From Faecalicoccus acidiformans (GTDB lineage Bacteria; Bacillota_I; Bacilli_A; Erysipelotrichales; Erysipelotrichaceae), in contig NZ_JACHHD010000010.1 in NCBI RefSeq assembly GCF_014202635.1, positions 1 to 64,000 of the forward strand: a DNA stretch of 64,000 nt. Reading direction: 5' to 3'. Of the stretch, positions 31,182 to 40,773 are shown piece after piece. Below the pieces are notes generated by a model, which saw only the letters and a list, made by a program, of their open reading frames with translations, had not been told where the DNA came from and did not search any database. Within the stretch, counting starts at the first letter, position 1; each line of letters opens with the position of its first letter. Made by a program: the position numbers and the translations under genes.

Positions 31182-31617
31182 AAAAAACGAGACTCTTCAC
31201 AAGCCTCGTTTTCTATATTCTTTATTCAATATTTATTTCTTTTCATCTATCGATCAGCGACTGCATAACGTATTTTCTACAGCATTTCCTCTATTGTTAT
31301 TCAGGTGTCTGTGCTCTTTTTATGCAGACTTTAGATGACTCCTTAGTTAATGATCTATTGTCCTTTTATTCTGATCATGGATCTTGTAACAGCCAAATAT
31401 CGGTCTGTTCAATTCTGACATTCTATCATCAACCAAGTCCAAGGAATGTTTTTTTCGGTTTTATCCGACCTGACGTTTGGAGTCTTCTCTCCATAGCTTC
31501 GTGCTTCGCCAGGAAACTTGTTCCCGGCTATTATTGTATTGTCATCTTCCCACCGCTCTCTATCAGCTTAAGTTCTTTCAAAAGGAATTCGTCTATGCCT
31601 ATCTAATCCCTTTGTTC
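31182..31617 (-). ncRNA. Candidate structured noncoding RNA, about 435 nt
   Basis: No convincing protein is encoded between 31108 and 31669. On the minus strand this interval has its own promoter and ends in a hairpin (31184-31191 with 31205-31212) followed by Ts. Several hairpins are visible between: 31508-31528, 31478-31493, 31455-31468, 31384-31412 and 31350-31378. A long-range 8-bp pairing joins 31320-31327 and 31261-31268. I do not recognise the family. The conserved cores of RNase P RNA, tmRNA and SRP RNA are not seen. Confidence 0.55.
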
Positions 31618-31623
31618 AACTCT

Positions 31624-31651
31624 ATTATATCGTCGATGACTCTGAAGACAA
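31624..31651 (-). promoter_or_regulatory. Promoter of the candidate noncoding RNA
   Basis: TTGTCT (31646-31651) and a perfect TATAAT (31624-31629) are 16 nt apart on the minus strand, right after the LytTR gene stop. Confidence 0.65.
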
Positions 31652-31669
31652 TACAAATGGATAAATCGG

Positions 31670-32356
31670 TCAGCCAAGTGTCCGATTTGACTTTTTCAAG
31701 GCTAAGATCTTTCGCTTTTGTTGTCGAGAAAGTGGAATCCTATCCCCATTATCCAATTCAACCTCATCTTTATACCATGCTACGATATGAATGGCGTTCA
31801 CTAAATAAGAAACATGAACTCGTAAAAATCCATATGGTGTAAACACTTTTTCAAGATCAGACATATTTGCTCTTTCGTGAAATTCTCCCTTTTTTGTATG
31901 GAAATAGATCATTTTTTCCATTTTATCCAAATAATAGATATCCGGATAAGGCAAGAAAACATGGACTCCATCGTAATTCAATTCATAAGAATCCATTTGA
32001 TGACTCAAAGATAAAAGCTGATCTTGGACCTGCAGCACTTCTTGACGAATATTTCCTTTATCCAGATATAATACTCGATGGCGCTGATCATTTCCTTTGG
32101 TTCGAATGGGGTTCTCGCACAAATAGACAAACATGGAATTAGGATGGTCATGAACGAAAACGCTTTCTAAACGAGGCGTTTTAAAAACTTCGTCAAAAAC
32201 AAAAAGCTGGTACTCTTCTTCTTTGAGACGCCTGGCCAGATCAGATGCTTTTGTAAAGTGGCGGAATGTCCAATCTTGATACGCATAGATCTTAGAAAGA
32301 GCCAAAGCAACTTCCATTGATTCATTTTCATATTCGAGAATCGCAACCTTGATCAT
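31670..32356 (-). CDS. LytTR-family transcriptional regulator with receiver-like domain
   Basis: The 228-residue protein has an N-terminal receiver-like domain (D55 in LFVFDE could accept phosphate; the rest is divergent) and a C-terminal LytTR DNA-binding domain (about 125-225; DIYYLDKMEKMIYFHT, FLRVHVSYLVN, IPLSRQQK). No kinase gene adjoins. It appears to be transcribed from a promoter inside the murA terminator, with the ATG at or next to the start of transcription and no SD. Targets are unknown. Confidence 0.85.
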   Translation of the reverse strand: MIKVAILEYENESMEVALALSKIYAYQDWTFRHFTKASDLARRLKEEEYQLFVFDEVFKTPRLESVFVHDHPNSMFVYLCENPIRTKGNDQRHRVLYLDKGNIRQEVLQVQDQLLSLSHQMDSYELNYDGVHVFLPYPDIYYLDKMEKMIYFHTKKGEFHERANMSDLEKVFTPYGFLRVHVSYLVNAIHIVAWYKDEVELDNGDRIPLSRQQKRKILALKKSNRTLG

Positions 32357-32362
32357 ATTTTT

Positions 32363-32392
32363 ATTCTAATCCAAAAAAGACTGTAAAATCAA
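32363..32392 (-). promoter_or_regulatory. Promoter of the LytTR gene, with -35 in the murA terminator loop
   Basis: TTGATT (32387-32392) and TAGAAT (32363-32368) are 18 nt apart. The -35 is the loop of the murA terminator. The -10 lies 6 nt before the LytTR ATG. Confidence 0.5.
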
Positions 32393-32406
32393 TTACAGTC
32401 TTTTTT
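32370..32406. terminator. Terminator of murA
   Basis: A 14-bp perfect stem (32373-32386 with 32393-32406), including its own A/T tracts, can act in both directions. It follows the murA stop. Confidence 0.88.
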
Positions 32407-32416
32407 ATAGAAATGA

Positions 32417-33682
32417 TCATTCTGTAAATTCTCGCCAGAGATTAGCGCCTAAGCTTTTTAGTTTCCCGTCAAGATCTTCATAGCCGCGATCAATATGGTA
32501 AACATCATGGATTTCGGTGACTCCTTCTGCCATCAAAGCCGCTATGACCAGACAAGCCCCACATCGCAAATCTGTTGCCGTAACGCTAGTCCCATATAAA
32601 GGAGTTGGTCCGTTAATAAAAGAACTCGGGACACGAACATCAATGTCAGCACCCATCTTATTTAATTCATAACAGTGCTTAAAACGTTCGGTATAGATTG
32701 TTTCGGTCACAACCGACTGCCCTTGCGCTTTGGTCAACAATGCGGTAAACGGCTGCTGCACATCAGTCGCAAAACCCGGATATGGTTTTGTCAAAATATC
32801 CGTAGGTTTTAATAGATCTTTCGACTCATACACTTCGATCGCATCCGATTCGATCTTCATCTTGATTCCAATTTCTTTTAACTTCATCGTGATGGCATCC
32901 ACATGCTGTGGAATGATATTTTCAATGCGCATCTTTTTAGCCATTGCCGCCGCAATGATCAAATATGTACTTGCCTCAATGCGATCTGGAATGATCTCAT
33001 GCATACATCCGCCTAAACGATCTACACCATCGATTGTCAGTGTGCTCGTGCCCATGCCATGGATTCTGGCTCCCATTTTATTTAACAAAGTCGCAATATC
33101 AATAATTTCTGGTTCACGAGCCGCATTTTCAATGACCGTTCTTCCTTCTGCATAAACTGCAGCCATCATAATGTTGATCGTAGCCCCTACCGAGCTAATA
33201 TCTAAGAAAATATTCGTACCTGTCAGTTTGTCAGCATCCAATATATAACATCCTTTGATGTATTCTACTTTGGCGCCTAAAGCTTCAAAGCCCTTTAGAT
33301 GGAGGTCAATCGGACGGGGCCCCAGATAACATCCTCCAGGCATTTTGATCTCAACATGACCAAACTTTCCTAAAAGTGCACCCATGAAATAATAACTAGC
33401 TCTTAACTTACTAACTGCTGTACTGGTCATTGGACGATTGACCATTTTTGACGGATCTATATATAAAGTGTCATCATCTTTCTGCTCTACTATAACATCA
33501 AGTTCTTCTAAGAGAACTTTAAGTGACTTTACATCGCTGATATTGGGAACATCAAAAATCGTGATGGGCTCATTGGCTAACACACAAGCAGGTATCAAAG
33601 CCACCGTTGCATTCTTCGATCCGCTGATACGGACTGAACCTTCTAATGGATGGCCACCTTCAATCTTGATAACTTCTTCCAT
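32417..33682 (-). CDS. murA: UDP-N-acetylglucosamine 1-carboxyvinyltransferase
   Basis: MurA makes the first committed step of peptidoglycan synthesis and is the fosfomycin target. The EPSP-synthase-like fold is evident (SGSKNATVALIPA, and the catalytic Cys in MPGGCYLGPRPIDLH is present, so fosfomycin sensitivity would be expected). The ATG at 33682 (421 residues) follows GGGAGGTG. An in-frame start at 33706 would add eight residues. It is a single-gene unit. Confidence 0.96.
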   Translation of the reverse strand: MEEVIKIEGGHPLEGSVRISGSKNATVALIPACVLANEPITIFDVPNISDVKSLKVLLEELDVIVEQKDDDTLYIDPSKMVNRPMTSTAVSKLRASYYFMGALLGKFGHVEIKMPGGCYLGPRPIDLHLKGFEALGAKVEYIKGCYILDADKLTGTNIFLDISSVGATINIMMAAVYAEGRTVIENAAREPEIIDIATLLNKMGARIHGMGTSTLTIDGVDRLGGCMHEIIPDRIEASTYLIIAAAMAKKMRIENIIPQHVDAITMKLKEIGIKMKIESDAIEVYESKDLLKPTDILTKPYPGFATDVQQPFTALLTKAQGQSVVTETIYTERFKHCYELNKMGADIDVRVPSSFINGPTPLYGTSVTATDLRCGACLVIAALMAEGVTEIHDVYHIDRGYEDLDGKLKSLGANLWREFTE

Positions 33683-33778
33683 AAGACACCTCCCGAACAT
33701 GCTCATATATAATACACAAAAACCCGGGTTCTTTCAAAGATTATTTTACCTAAGATTCTCTGATCTATCCACCCAAAA

Positions 33779-33810
33779 CAAAAAGAGCTGATCAAAAAAC
33801 GATCAGCCCT
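33779..33810 (-). terminator. Terminator of fba
   Basis: The stem 33784-33793 with 33801-33810 (one G:U in the minus transcript) is followed by a T-tract on the minus strand. Confidence 0.85.
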
Positions 33811-33826
33811 TTCGATATTTTACGAA

Positions 33827-34696
33827 TTATTCAGCTTTTCCGGCAGAACCAAAGAAGTTTGTCATCATTTCTTTTACAAGTTCAGTGATGGCATCTGCAC
33901 CTGGTTTCAACAATTTACGAGGATCATATCCTTTTCCTTGCTGATCTTTGCCTGCCTCGATATATTTACGAGTTGCATCAGCAAATACCAACTGACATTC
34001 TGTGTTGACATTTACCTTTGATACACCTAAATCGATTGCTTTTTTAACTTGTTCACGAGGGATTCCAGAACCACCATGAAGAACTAACGGTTTACCGTTT
34101 GTAGAAGCCTGGATCTCAGCCAAACGATCAAAGCTCAAGCCAGCCCAGTTAGCTGGATACTTACCATGAATGTTTCCAATACCGGCAGCCAAGAAATCAA
34201 CACCCAGCTCAGCAATTGTTTTACATTCTTGAGGATCAGCTAATTCACCAGCAGAAACGACACCGTCTTCTTCTCCACCGATTCCACCAACTTCACACTC
34301 GATAGACAAGCCTTTTGAATGTGCCAGCTCAATCATTTCTTTAGATTTTGCCAAGTTTTCTTCGAAATCATAATGAGATCCATCAAACATTACAGATGTG
34401 AATCCAGCTTCAATAGCAGCTTTCGCACCTTCATATGTTCCGTGATCCAAGTGAATCGCAACAGGAACCGTAATACCCATATAATCATGGATCTCTTTTA
34501 CCATCGCAACAACCGTTTTAAAACCACACATATATTTAGCGGCACCTTCTGATACCCCTAACATAACAGGTGATTTTACTTCTTCAGCGGCTGCTAAAAT
34601 AGCTTTTGTCCATTCAAGGTTGTTGATGTTAAAAGCACCGATCGCATAATGACCTTCATGCGCCTTATTGATCATTTCAGTAGCAGATACTAACAT
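33827..34696 (-). CDS. fba: Class II fructose-1,6-bisphosphate aldolase
   Basis: This zinc-dependent glycolytic/gluconeogenic enzyme cleaves fructose-1,6-bisphosphate. The 289-residue protein has HLDHGTYE with metal-binding His, SVMFDGSHYDFEEN, ECEVGGIGGEEDG, VLHGGSGIP and KVNVNTECQ. AGGAGG precedes the ATG. It is monocistronic, with a terminator after it. Confidence 0.96.
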   Translation of the reverse strand: MLVSATEMINKAHEGHYAIGAFNINNLEWTKAILAAAEEVKSPVMLGVSEGAAKYMCGFKTVVAMVKEIHDYMGITVPVAIHLDHGTYEGAKAAIEAGFTSVMFDGSHYDFEENLAKSKEMIELAHSKGLSIECEVGGIGGEEDGVVSAGELADPQECKTIAELGVDFLAAGIGNIHGKYPANWAGLSFDRLAEIQASTNGKPLVLHGGSGIPREQVKKAIDLGVSKVNVNTECQLVFADATRKYIEAGKDQQGKGYDPRKLLKPGADAITELVKEMMTNFFGSAGKAE

Positions 34697-34766
34697 AGTT
34701 TCAATTCCTCCTTTATGTTTAATTTGCTATCATTATTTTACTCCAATTCAATAGATTTGAAAAGAA

Positions 34767-35648
34767 TTACCGACGTGATTCTCCAGATAATTTACAAGGT
34801 TTTGCCAAGCTGCGAATTCGTTCTAACAAACGTAAAGCACTGATCTTTGAATTGCTCTCATTACGAATTATATATTGGTTAAATAACTCTTCCGGTGCAT
34901 AATTACTTGTAAAGTATGTTTTCTTTTGATGCGTCATACGATATTCCAAAACAGGAAGAACGATCTCATCCCTGGTCCATGCACTGATGGCTTCCGCTCC
35001 CATATCATCCAAAACTACGATATCTGCTTTTTGTAAAAGCGACATGTTTTTTAACCGATATTCATTATCTGTCAATTTTTGTTTGAAATCACTGATCAAC
35101 TGCGGCAATTTGACAAAACAAATACTTTTGTTTTCCTTTGCATAGAGATTGCATAGCCCCAGCATCAAATACGTTTTTCCAACCCCTGGCTGGCCATACA
35201 GATATACCCCCTGTGCATCTTGAATCGATGCAAGAATGGTTCGAAAAGCTAACTGATATTCCTTGGCTTGCCCCTTAGCCAAAATCGAAAGATCGATCTC
35301 ATATTCTTTTGAACTCATATGGGATAGCCAGAACTTTTTTTGATGTTTTCTTTTTTCATCAATGGCCGCTTGATAAGCGCAAGAAACAAAGTTCTGAATC
35401 AAAAAACCCTCTTCGTCGATTTCCAACATTTTTCGCTTTCCAGGTAATGGCTGTGAACAGCTGGAAAGACCCGGACAGTCTTTGCATCGATCCAAAGTCT
35501 CTTTCCATAACAAAAAATCAGATGCATTTTTCTTTAAAAAATCCATGCCCAGATCATGTCTTTTTAAAAAGTCGTGAACTTCTGTTTCCTGAGCCAGACT
35601 TACGATCCACTCCAGATCCATGTTCTGTACTTTTTTAAATGCTTCCAT
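34767..35648 (-). CDS. dnaI: Primosomal protein DnaI (helicase loader)
   Basis: DnaI loads the replicative helicase. The 293-residue protein has an N-terminal helicase-binding domain with a Cys cluster (CKDCPGLSSC) and a C-terminal AAA+ ATPase (Walker A GQPGVGKTYL, Walker B IVVLDDMGAE). The ATG at 35648 is used; a GTG directly before it is also in frame. It overlaps dnaB. No clear terminator follows. Confidence 0.92.
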   Translation of the reverse strand: MEAFKKVQNMDLEWIVSLAQETEVHDFLKRHDLGMDFLKKNASDFLLWKETLDRCKDCPGLSSCSQPLPGKRKMLEIDEEGFLIQNFVSCAYQAAIDEKRKHQKKFWLSHMSSKEYEIDLSILAKGQAKEYQLAFRTILASIQDAQGVYLYGQPGVGKTYLMLGLCNLYAKENKSICFVKLPQLISDFKQKLTDNEYRLKNMSLLQKADIVVLDDMGAEAISAWTRDEIVLPVLEYRMTHQKKTYFTSNYAPEELFNQYIIRNESNSKISALRLLERIRSLAKPCKLSGESRR

Positions 35649-36783
35649 CACCTGATTCCTCCTTCAATGCTTTAAGCATAGACTCGATTTCTTTTTCCAG
35701 ATTAGGATCATTTTCTTGTTGAGTCCTATCCTGATACCAAGAGGGCAGTTCTTCTTTGTTTTGTGGTCTTGAATGAATTTGCTCTTGCGCTTTTTCCTTT
35801 GTATCGATTTGTAATCGGGCCCAAGAACTTGCCACTTTCTCCACAAAAGACCGATTGAACTTTTGATCGGTTGCCCGCAAAGCGTAATCAATCAAAACAT
35901 TGATGACTTCGTTAGGCAGTTTATAATCGACCATAACCTTCTCCAGAAGTAATTTATCTGGTACAGAAACCGGCATTCCGTTTTGTTTCCATTGCAGGAA
36001 TGCAACCGGAGAAAGTTCATATGGATCCTGACTAGATGTTTTTGTTTTTCGAGCCTGCAGCACTCGTTCTCTAAGTTGTTCAAAATCGATTCGTGTTTTA
36101 GCTGGGTCAATGCTCAACGACAAATAACGACGCATTGTTTTTTCATCGATTCCAAAAATACGAGCAAGCTCATGGATACGCTGTAAATTCTCTTTTGTTC
36201 GCAAACGCTGCGGAATAATACGATCCATCCCCTGAAACATTAGGCCAAAATCAAAAGGATAAGAGGATGTAAAGGAAGAAACAGGAACAGAATCCAATGC
36301 TTGTTCTTTTTCCTGTGTCCAAGCATCCAACAAAGAAATATCCAAAGGTTCACTGACATCAACCATAGAATCGGTAATTCGAGCCGTAAAAGAGAATAAA
36401 AGTTTCATACGATCCAACTGTCCCGACCCTTCTTTTTCTAAAAAAAGGCGAGAATAGACATCGTGTTTCAAAAACTCTTCCGGTTCTTTGGGAGAACACA
36501 GCACAAATAACCAATTCCTTTTGTCCTTATCATAAAAGGAGCGTAATAAAGAATACTGTTCTAATTTTTTTCTAGCCGCTTGAAATCGTGTTTGAGTCAA
36601 ATGACAAAGTTGAATCAAAATATCAATGCTTCCTTCTGTCATTTGATTTCGAAGCACATAAAAACTCTGGTAAAGTAATACGGCATCATTTCCTATCAAA
36701 GGACCATACAATAAAATCAACGAAGAAAGAGTCTCCTCCTTGAGAGAAGACTGCGTCTGAATTGAAAATGTTTGGGTATTCAC
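35635..36783 (-). CDS. dnaB: Replication initiation and membrane attachment protein DnaB (DnaD/DnaB_2 type)
   Basis: This 382-residue protein matches the Bacillus-type DnaB that works with DnaD and DnaI in primosome assembly, not the helicase. It has a winged-helix-like N-terminal half and a C-terminal DnaB_2 region (SPVAFLQWKQNG, PNEVINVLIDYALRATDQKFNRSFVEKVASSWA). The start is GTG, overlapping the coaE TGA, with AAAGGAG 8 nt upstream. Its place between coaE and dnaI supports the call. Confidence 0.88.
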   Translation of the reverse strand: MNTQTFSIQTQSSLKEETLSSLILLYGPLIGNDAVLLYQSFYVLRNQMTEGSIDILIQLCHLTQTRFQAARKKLEQYSLLRSFYDKDKRNWLFVLCSPKEPEEFLKHDVYSRLFLEKEGSGQLDRMKLLFSFTARITDSMVDVSEPLDISLLDAWTQEKEQALDSVPVSSFTSSYPFDFGLMFQGMDRIIPQRLRTKENLQRIHELARIFGIDEKTMRRYLSLSIDPAKTRIDFEQLRERVLQARKTKTSSQDPYELSPVAFLQWKQNGMPVSVPDKLLLEKVMVDYKLPNEVINVLIDYALRATDQKFNRSFVEKVASSWARLQIDTKEKAQEQIHSRPQNKEELPSWYQDRTQQENDPNLEKEIESMLKALKEESGDGSI

Positions 36784-37376
36784 ATGGCACTCCTTTCTAA
36801 ATACAGATCGACCTGCTCTTGAAGCTGTTCGATCGTTCCGTTGTTATAAAGGACGACATCACTTTTCTGAACCTTAATCACTGGAGAATATTGACATGCC
36901 AAACGCGCTTTTGCTTCTTCTCTTGAAATATTACGTCCTGCCTTTAATCGTTCCAGGGCAACCTCTTCATCACAAACAACGCACCAGATTTCTTCAAAAT
37001 GATCTTCCATCCCCGCTTCAAATAATAAAGGAATTTCTATAAACACAAGCGTGTTTTTTTGATTTTTGATCCAGTCTTGAATCGCTTTCATAATCAAAGG
37101 ATGTAGAATTGCTTCCACTTGATCTCGATATATGGGATCCGAAAATATTTTTTTTGAAAACTCAGATTTATTGATCTCCTGATGAGAATCCAGTGGTAAA
37201 GCCAGTTTCTTGCTCAATGCCCGATATCCTGCATTTCCCATTTTGATCAGGTCTCGATTGACTTGATCCGCATCTAAGACCGGATATCGCTTTTGAATCA
37301 TGGTGGAAACCATAGATTTTCCCGACCCCATACTTCCTGTGATCGCTATTATTTTCTTTTTTGACATTTTGGGCAT
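36780..37376 (-). CDS. coaE: Dephospho-CoA kinase
   Basis: CoaE phosphorylates dephospho-CoA, the last step of CoA synthesis. The P-loop is GSMGSGKSMV near the N-terminus, with LDADQVNRDLI and IPLLFEAGME further on. The ATG at 37376 (198 residues) is chosen because AAAGGGGG lies 8 nt upstream. A longer in-frame start at 37436 would run through mutM. The true overlap with mutM is 28 nt. Confidence 0.94.
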   Translation of the reverse strand: MPKMSKKKIIAITGSMGSGKSMVSTMIQKRYPVLDADQVNRDLIKMGNAGYRALSKKLALPLDSHQEINKSEFSKKIFSDPIYRDQVEAILHPLIMKAIQDWIKNQKNTLVFIEIPLLFEAGMEDHFEEIWCVVCDEEVALERLKAGRNISREEAKARLACQYSPVIKVQKSDVVLYNNGTIEQLQEQVDLYLERSAM

Positions 37377-38176
37377 AAATAAGTCCCCCTTTGGGCCACT
37401 ATGATTTTCTTGATTAAAGTATGACACACTGTACACTCTTCGTCCTTTCGATCGTGTACTCGCAGTTTTAACTGAAATCGACCGGTTACTCCTAAACTAG
37501 AGGTATAACTTCGAATAGTAGTTCCACCATAACGCATTGCTCCTCTAATAATCCTCTGCATATGATAAACTAAATGAACACAGTCTTTCTTTGATATCCG
37601 TTTAGAACGGCTGCGAGGATCCAGCTGACATGCGAAACAGATTTCATCGGCATAAATATTCCCGATGCCGGCAACCAGACTTTGATCCAGCAGACATGCT
37701 TTTAAACTCCTGTTTGAATGATGAAAAGCCTGGTACAGATAATCCGCATTCAAAGAAGGATCTAAGACATCCGGCCCCAGTTTTTGAAAACAAGGAAGAG
37801 ATTGAAAATCTTCTTGTTTTAGATAGAGTTTCATCCTGCCAAACTTTCGTGTGTCATGATAACATAACCATCTGCCATCGCTCAATAAAAAACCGGCATG
37901 AATATGTTTATCTTTCGGCAAGTCAGTAAGCAAATAAAACTTGCCCTCCATCCGCAAATGAACGATCCAGTCATAATCATCCAACGCAAAGATCAAGTAT
38001 TTTCCATAGCGATGAAATTGCCGGAAATGTTGATTGCTGATTTTTTCAATAAAGCTCGACACCGACTCATTTTCGATGAGTTTTTCATAACGAATTTGGA
38101 CTTCTTCAATTCTTAAATCTTTGATCTGATCCTCTAATGTCGATAAGACCGTTTGGACTTCTGGTGCTTCTGGCAT
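37349..38176 (-). CDS. mutM: Formamidopyrimidine-DNA glycosylase
   Basis: MutM excises 8-oxoguanine and FapyG. The 275-residue protein starts MPEAPEV, with the catalytic Pro2 and Glu3, has a helix-two-turn-helix region (LVAGIGNIYADEICF), and ends in a zinc finger (CTVCHTLI...CPKCQ). Its start overlaps the polA stop by one base. Confidence 0.95.
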   Translation of the reverse strand: MPEAPEVQTVLSTLEDQIKDLRIEEVQIRYEKLIENESVSSFIEKISNQHFRQFHRYGKYLIFALDDYDWIVHLRMEGKFYLLTDLPKDKHIHAGFLLSDGRWLCYHDTRKFGRMKLYLKQEDFQSLPCFQKLGPDVLDPSLNADYLYQAFHHSNRSLKACLLDQSLVAGIGNIYADEICFACQLDPRSRSKRISKKDCVHLVYHMQRIIRGAMRYGGTTIRSYTSSLGVTGRFQLKLRVHDRKDEECTVCHTLIKKIIVAQRGTYLCPKCQKRK

Positions 38177-40749
38177 TATTTAGCCTCGTACCATGTTTTG
38201 CCAGACTGAATGCTGGCCTTCAGCGGAACGCGGAGCGTCATCGCATTTTCCATAGCTTCTTTAACTAATGAAACCATGCATTCTAATTCATTTTCCGGGA
38301 CCATAAAGATTAATTCATCATGAATCTGAAGAAGAAGTTTTGATGAGACACCCGCCGCTTTCATTGCTTTGTCAACACGAATCATCGCAATCTTGATCAA
38401 ATCAGCAGCACTGCCTTGGACCGGCGCATTCATGGCAGCTCTTTTGCCAAATTCTCGTGTCATGAAATTTTTATCGTTGATTTCCGGAATTTGCCGACGC
38501 CGATGGAATAGTGTTTCTACATATCCTTTTTCCTGACAATCCTGGATTAAATGATTCATATAACGATGTATATTCGGATAACTCTCAAAATATGAATTCA
38601 TGAATTCAGTAGCTTCTTTACGAGTGATATGTAACTGTGTCGACAAACCGAATGCCGTCTGTCCATACACGATACCAAAATTGACTGTCTTCGCAACGCG
38701 ACGCATCGACGAAGACACGTCTTTTAAATCACAATGATAGATCAAAGAGGCTGTTTTATTATGAATATCCTCATCATGAATAAAAGCTTGGATCATATGT
38801 TCTTCATTAGCCATATGAGCTAACATCCGCAATTCAATTTGCGAATAATCCGCTGATAAAAGCACACATCCTGGAGGTGCCACAAAAGCTTTACGGATCT
38901 CTCGACCTTCTTGGTCGCGAACGCTGATATTCTGAAGATTCGGATCACTGCTTGAAAGCCGTCCAGTTTGTGTCATGGTCTGATTGAATGTCGTATGGAT
39001 CTTATGATCAGTACGAATATGCTTTTTTAAACCATCGATGTAAGTGGACATGATCTTTGAAAACTTCCGATATTCTAATAAAGTCTCAATAATCGGATGT
39101 ACGCCCAGCAATTTTTCAAGAACTTCTGCACTCGTGCTTCGTTTCTTTCCTCCCCCTTTTAAGCCCAGATCATCATAAAGAACGATGGCCAGCTGTTTTG
39201 GCGAATTGATATTAAAGATCTTATTCGCGTATTCATAAATTTGATTCGATAAATCGGTCATCTTCCGAGAAACTTCTTCCCCTATCGCATCTAAAGTACT
39301 TTCTTGTATATCGATTCCCTCTTTTTCCATTTCAAAAAGAATTGGGATCAGTGGCTTTTCTATCGTTTCGTATAATTCAAAGAGTTCTTCCCTTTTCAGT
39401 TCTTCAAGAATCTCGCTTTCTTTTTCCTGAAGCTGTTCGCTGAATGCATGCATTACCGGCAGCATACGACAACAAGCATATGCTTCCTGATCTTTTTTCT
39501 TCTTGGATAACTCGTGAAAACTTTCTGTCAATTCAATGTTTAAAGCCATCATCAACGCATCTTGATCTGTTGCCTGCGAATGCAGCAGAAAAGAAGCGAT
39601 ATGGAGATCTTCTTTAAACGAAACCGTCGGCAAACCATAACGTTCTAAAAGATGATTACATTCTTTGGCATCCCATGTAGAGAGATCCTTCCTATTTAAC
39701 AACGCTTTAAAATTTTGATCTTCCATGGCTGACTCTATTGAAATATAGAGAACTTCTTGAGATGTCGGAATCATAAATCCGTAAAGCTTTTGCGTTAAAA
39801 AATTTTCTTTTGTACATACCGGGATCAAAAGAGCGGGATGTTCTATCTCAGGCAATGTCGAAATCGTTTTAAGAGGCAAAGATTCCTTTTTTACGGATTG
39901 TCTCTCATTCATTAAAGAACGCATCTCATATTTTTGAAAAAAAGCATTTACTGAATCTTGCATTCCTTCAAATTTTAAATCTTCTAACTGAAAAGGAAAC
40001 TCCATCTGGGTGTAGATCGTTGCCAGTTCTTTTGACAAAAATGCCAATTCTTTGTCATGAAGCAGCTTCTCTTTTAGTTTTCCTTTAATATCATCAATAT
40101 GGTCAAAGACATTCTCAACGCTTTGATACTGTTGCAGAAGCTTTGAAGCGGTTTTTTCTCCAATACCGCTCACACCTGGTATATTATCGCTCGAATCACC
40201 CATCAGGCCTTTTAAATCAATGATTTGCATGGGATCTAATTGATACTTTTCTTTAAAATGCTTTACATTCATTAAATCCATATCTGAGATCCCTTTTTTC
40301 ATCAACAAAACAGAGGTTGAAGCATCCACCAGCTGAAGAAGGTCCCGGTCGCTAGTCAATATCGTAGTCTGAAGTTCCGGGTGCGATTTCGCCATAGAAC
40401 CAATGATATCATCGGCTTCATAACCCTCTATTTCATAGCGAAAGATCCCGGCTTCGTCTAAAAACTCCCGAACAATGGGAAATTGAACAATGAGTTCTTC
40501 ATCCAATGGTTTGCGAGTTCCTTTATAAGCTTCATATTTCTCATGGCGAAATGTCTTTTTCCCGGCATCCCAAGCAACCAATAATCCGTCTGGTTGAATA
40601 AGGTCGAGTGCTTTTTTTAACATCATAATAAAACCAAAAACCGCATTCGTTGGAATACCGTTGGATGTAGACATTCTATGTGTATATAAAGTAGCATAAT
40701 AAGCCCGGAATAACATTGAATTTCCGTCGAGTAACATTAGTTTTTTCAT
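38176..40749 (-). CDS. polA: DNA polymerase I
   Basis: PolA fills gaps and removes RNA primers. The 857-residue protein has the 5' nuclease domain (LLDGNSMLFRAYYA, SDRDLLQL, DSSDNIPGV), a degenerate 3'-5' exonuclease domain without recognisable DxE residues, as in Bacillus PolI, and the polymerase core (DPNLQNISVR, SADYSQIELR, VNFGIVYG, QIHDELI). The ATG at 40749 has GGAG before it. An in-frame start at 40905 would run across the mreD end and its terminator. It is first in polA-mutM-coaE-dnaB-dnaI. Confidence 0.95.
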   Translation of the reverse strand: MKKLMLLDGNSMLFRAYYATLYTHRMSTSNGIPTNAVFGFIMMLKKALDLIQPDGLLVAWDAGKKTFRHEKYEAYKGTRKPLDEELIVQFPIVREFLDEAGIFRYEIEGYEADDIIGSMAKSHPELQTTILTSDRDLLQLVDASTSVLLMKKGISDMDLMNVKHFKEKYQLDPMQIIDLKGLMGDSSDNIPGVSGIGEKTASKLLQQYQSVENVFDHIDDIKGKLKEKLLHDKELAFLSKELATIYTQMEFPFQLEDLKFEGMQDSVNAFFQKYEMRSLMNERQSVKKESLPLKTISTLPEIEHPALLIPVCTKENFLTQKLYGFMIPTSQEVLYISIESAMEDQNFKALLNRKDLSTWDAKECNHLLERYGLPTVSFKEDLHIASFLLHSQATDQDALMMALNIELTESFHELSKKKKDQEAYACCRMLPVMHAFSEQLQEKESEILEELKREELFELYETIEKPLIPILFEMEKEGIDIQESTLDAIGEEVSRKMTDLSNQIYEYANKIFNINSPKQLAIVLYDDLGLKGGGKKRSTSAEVLEKLLGVHPIIETLLEYRKFSKIMSTYIDGLKKHIRTDHKIHTTFNQTMTQTGRLSSSDPNLQNISVRDQEGREIRKAFVAPPGCVLLSADYSQIELRMLAHMANEEHMIQAFIHDEDIHNKTASLIYHCDLKDVSSSMRRVAKTVNFGIVYGQTAFGLSTQLHITRKEATEFMNSYFESYPNIHRYMNHLIQDCQEKGYVETLFHRRRQIPEINDKNFMTREFGKRAAMNAPVQGSAADLIKIAMIRVDKAMKAAGVSSKLLLQIHDELIFMVPENELECMVSLVKEAMENAMTLRVPLKASIQSGKTWYEAK

Positions 40750-40773
40750 AAAGATCTCCATTTTCTTGAAATA

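Noticed and set aside
31182-31617. RNase P RNA, tmRNA or SRP RNA as the identity of the candidate RNA
   Set aside because: The conserved GAGGAAAGTCC-type core, the tRNA-like ends with CCA, and the SRP loop motif were looked for and not found.
31322-31842. Plus-strand open frames across the gene-free interval at 31.3-31.8 kb
   Set aside because: They have no SD, overlap the LytTR gene on the other strand, and show no family features. The interval has minus-strand transcription signals instead.
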